Assembly (NCBI GenBank): GCA_031178625.1
Contig: JAPSIR010000004.1
Span: forward strand, 1 to 48,736
DNA from: Cellulomonas sp.
Lineage (GTDB): Bacteria; Actinomycetota; Actinomycetes; Actinomycetales; Cellulomonadaceae
Length of the DNA stretch: 48,736 nt
Direction of reading: 5' to 3'
Under the pieces are notes generated by a model, which saw nothing but the letters and a program-made list of their open reading frames with translations, made no database searches and had not been told where the DNA came from. Below, piece after piece: positions 48,307 through 48,736 of this stretch. Each line of letters starts with the position of its first letter. The stretch's first letter is position 1. The position numbers were made by a program, and so were the translations under genes.

Positions 48307-48736
48307 TCACAGCCGGTCGTCGGCGGCGGCGGCCTCGGGGACCTCGTCGCGGGCGGCCACGGCCCACGGGCGGCGGTACCGGCGGAGCGGCGCCCCGGCG
48401 CGCTGCGCGGGCCGCGCGAGCCGGCGCGCGCCGGTGCGCAGGGGCCGTCCGAGCAGCCCGCCGAGGGTCACGCCCGCCGCGAGGCCGAGCGCGACCATCG
48501 CGGCACCCAGCAGCACGGCGCCGCCCTGCCCGGCGCCGCCGGCCTCGACGAGGTCGAACAGCCCGCGGTAGATCGCCAGGCCGGGGAGCAGCGGCACGAT
48601 GCCGCAGACCGAGGTGACGACGGGCGGCACCCGCAGGCGGCCGCCGAACAGCTCGGCGGCGAGGCCGACGACGAGGGCGGCGCCCGCGCCCGCGACCGCA
48701 GGGCCGACGCCGACGGCCCCGAGGGCGGCCTGGACC
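48307..48736 (-). CDS. ThrE-type threonine/serine exporter, C-terminal part (5' end outside window)
   Basis: At least 142 aa and open at the window edge; the track's start at 48630 is internal, since the frame runs on upstream (AELFGGRLRVPPVVTSVCGIVPLLPG). The motif VPPVVTSVCGIVPLLPGLAIYRGL is characteristic of the second half of ThrE/YjjP-YjjB exporters. The C-terminal tail is Arg-rich and cytosolic. Probably exports Thr/Ser; only the last few membrane segments are visible. Confidence 0.88.
   Translation of the reverse strand, partial: VQAALGAVGVGPAVAGAGAALVVGLAAELFGGRLRVPPVVTSVCGIVPLLPGLAIYRGLFDLVEAGGAGQGGAVLLGAAMVALGLAAGVTLGGLLGRPLRTGARRLARPAQRAGAPLRRYRRPWAVAARDEVPEAAAADDRL

Noticed and set aside
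45654-48617. 987-aa plus-strand ORF opposite ppc
   Set aside because: Antisense shadow of ppc with no recognisable domain.

Overview
The window is very GC-rich DNA of a Gram-positive actinobacterium. Gene content suggests a plant-polymer-degrading member of the Micrococcales close to Cellulomonas; this is an inference from gene content, codon bias and the lepA-rpsT-holA-comEC-comEA-degV-leuS neighbourhood, not from a search. It is tightly packed chromosome with about 40 genes. I found no tRNA, rRNA, insertion sequence, prophage or CRISPR array.

Layout. 0-5 kb: three small membrane proteins, then hemW and lepA. 5-9 kb: a translationally coupled transglutaminase / alpha-E / ATP-grasp operon and a PemK-like toxin homologue. 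9.3-12.3 kb: rpsT, then an accessory block holding a leaderless HTH-TPR regulator, a 43-residue secreted peptide absent from the ORF track, and a degenerate EAL protein. 12.3-20.3 kb: holA, comEC, comEA, degV and leuS; leuS has a Leu-rich leader peptide and an apparent attenuator. 20.3-28.4 kb: MFS exporter, MntR-like regulator, a B-lectin/VanY fusion, a membrane metallophosphoesterase, an SRPBCC protein, an F420-type oxidoreductase and an aldo/keto reductase. 28.5-33 kb: a CWB2-like lipoprotein, a Xi-class glutathione transferase, a CHAD protein and an NTF2-like protein. 33.1-37.3 kb: a TPP riboswitch and the ykoFEDC thiamine/HMP transport operon. 37.3-45.4 kb: two VOC proteins, CYTH protein, pectate lyase with a LacI-type operator, ECF sigma factor with a SnoaL tail, Nudix hydrolase, Ycf46-type AAA+ ATPase. 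45.5 kb to end: ppc and a partial ThrE-type exporter.

The best novelty candidates are two. (1) In front of leuS, a leaderless 15-codon ORF contains the consecutive Leu codons CTC CTC CTT. Those codons lie inside a 13-bp helix that would sequester the leuS Shine-Dalgarno, so a ribosome starved for charged leucyl-tRNA would unmask it. (2) A short exported peptide with a CC motif, its own SD and its own terminator hairpin sits next to a leaderless XRE-TPR regulator whose -10 is covered by an inverted repeat, an arrangement reminiscent of RRNPP peptide signalling.

A general pattern is that at least fourteen start codons lie 6-8 nt after a TANNNT -10 element, so much of this chromosome appears to be expressed from leaderless mRNAs. 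Genes inside operons instead use ATGA/GTGA overlaps.
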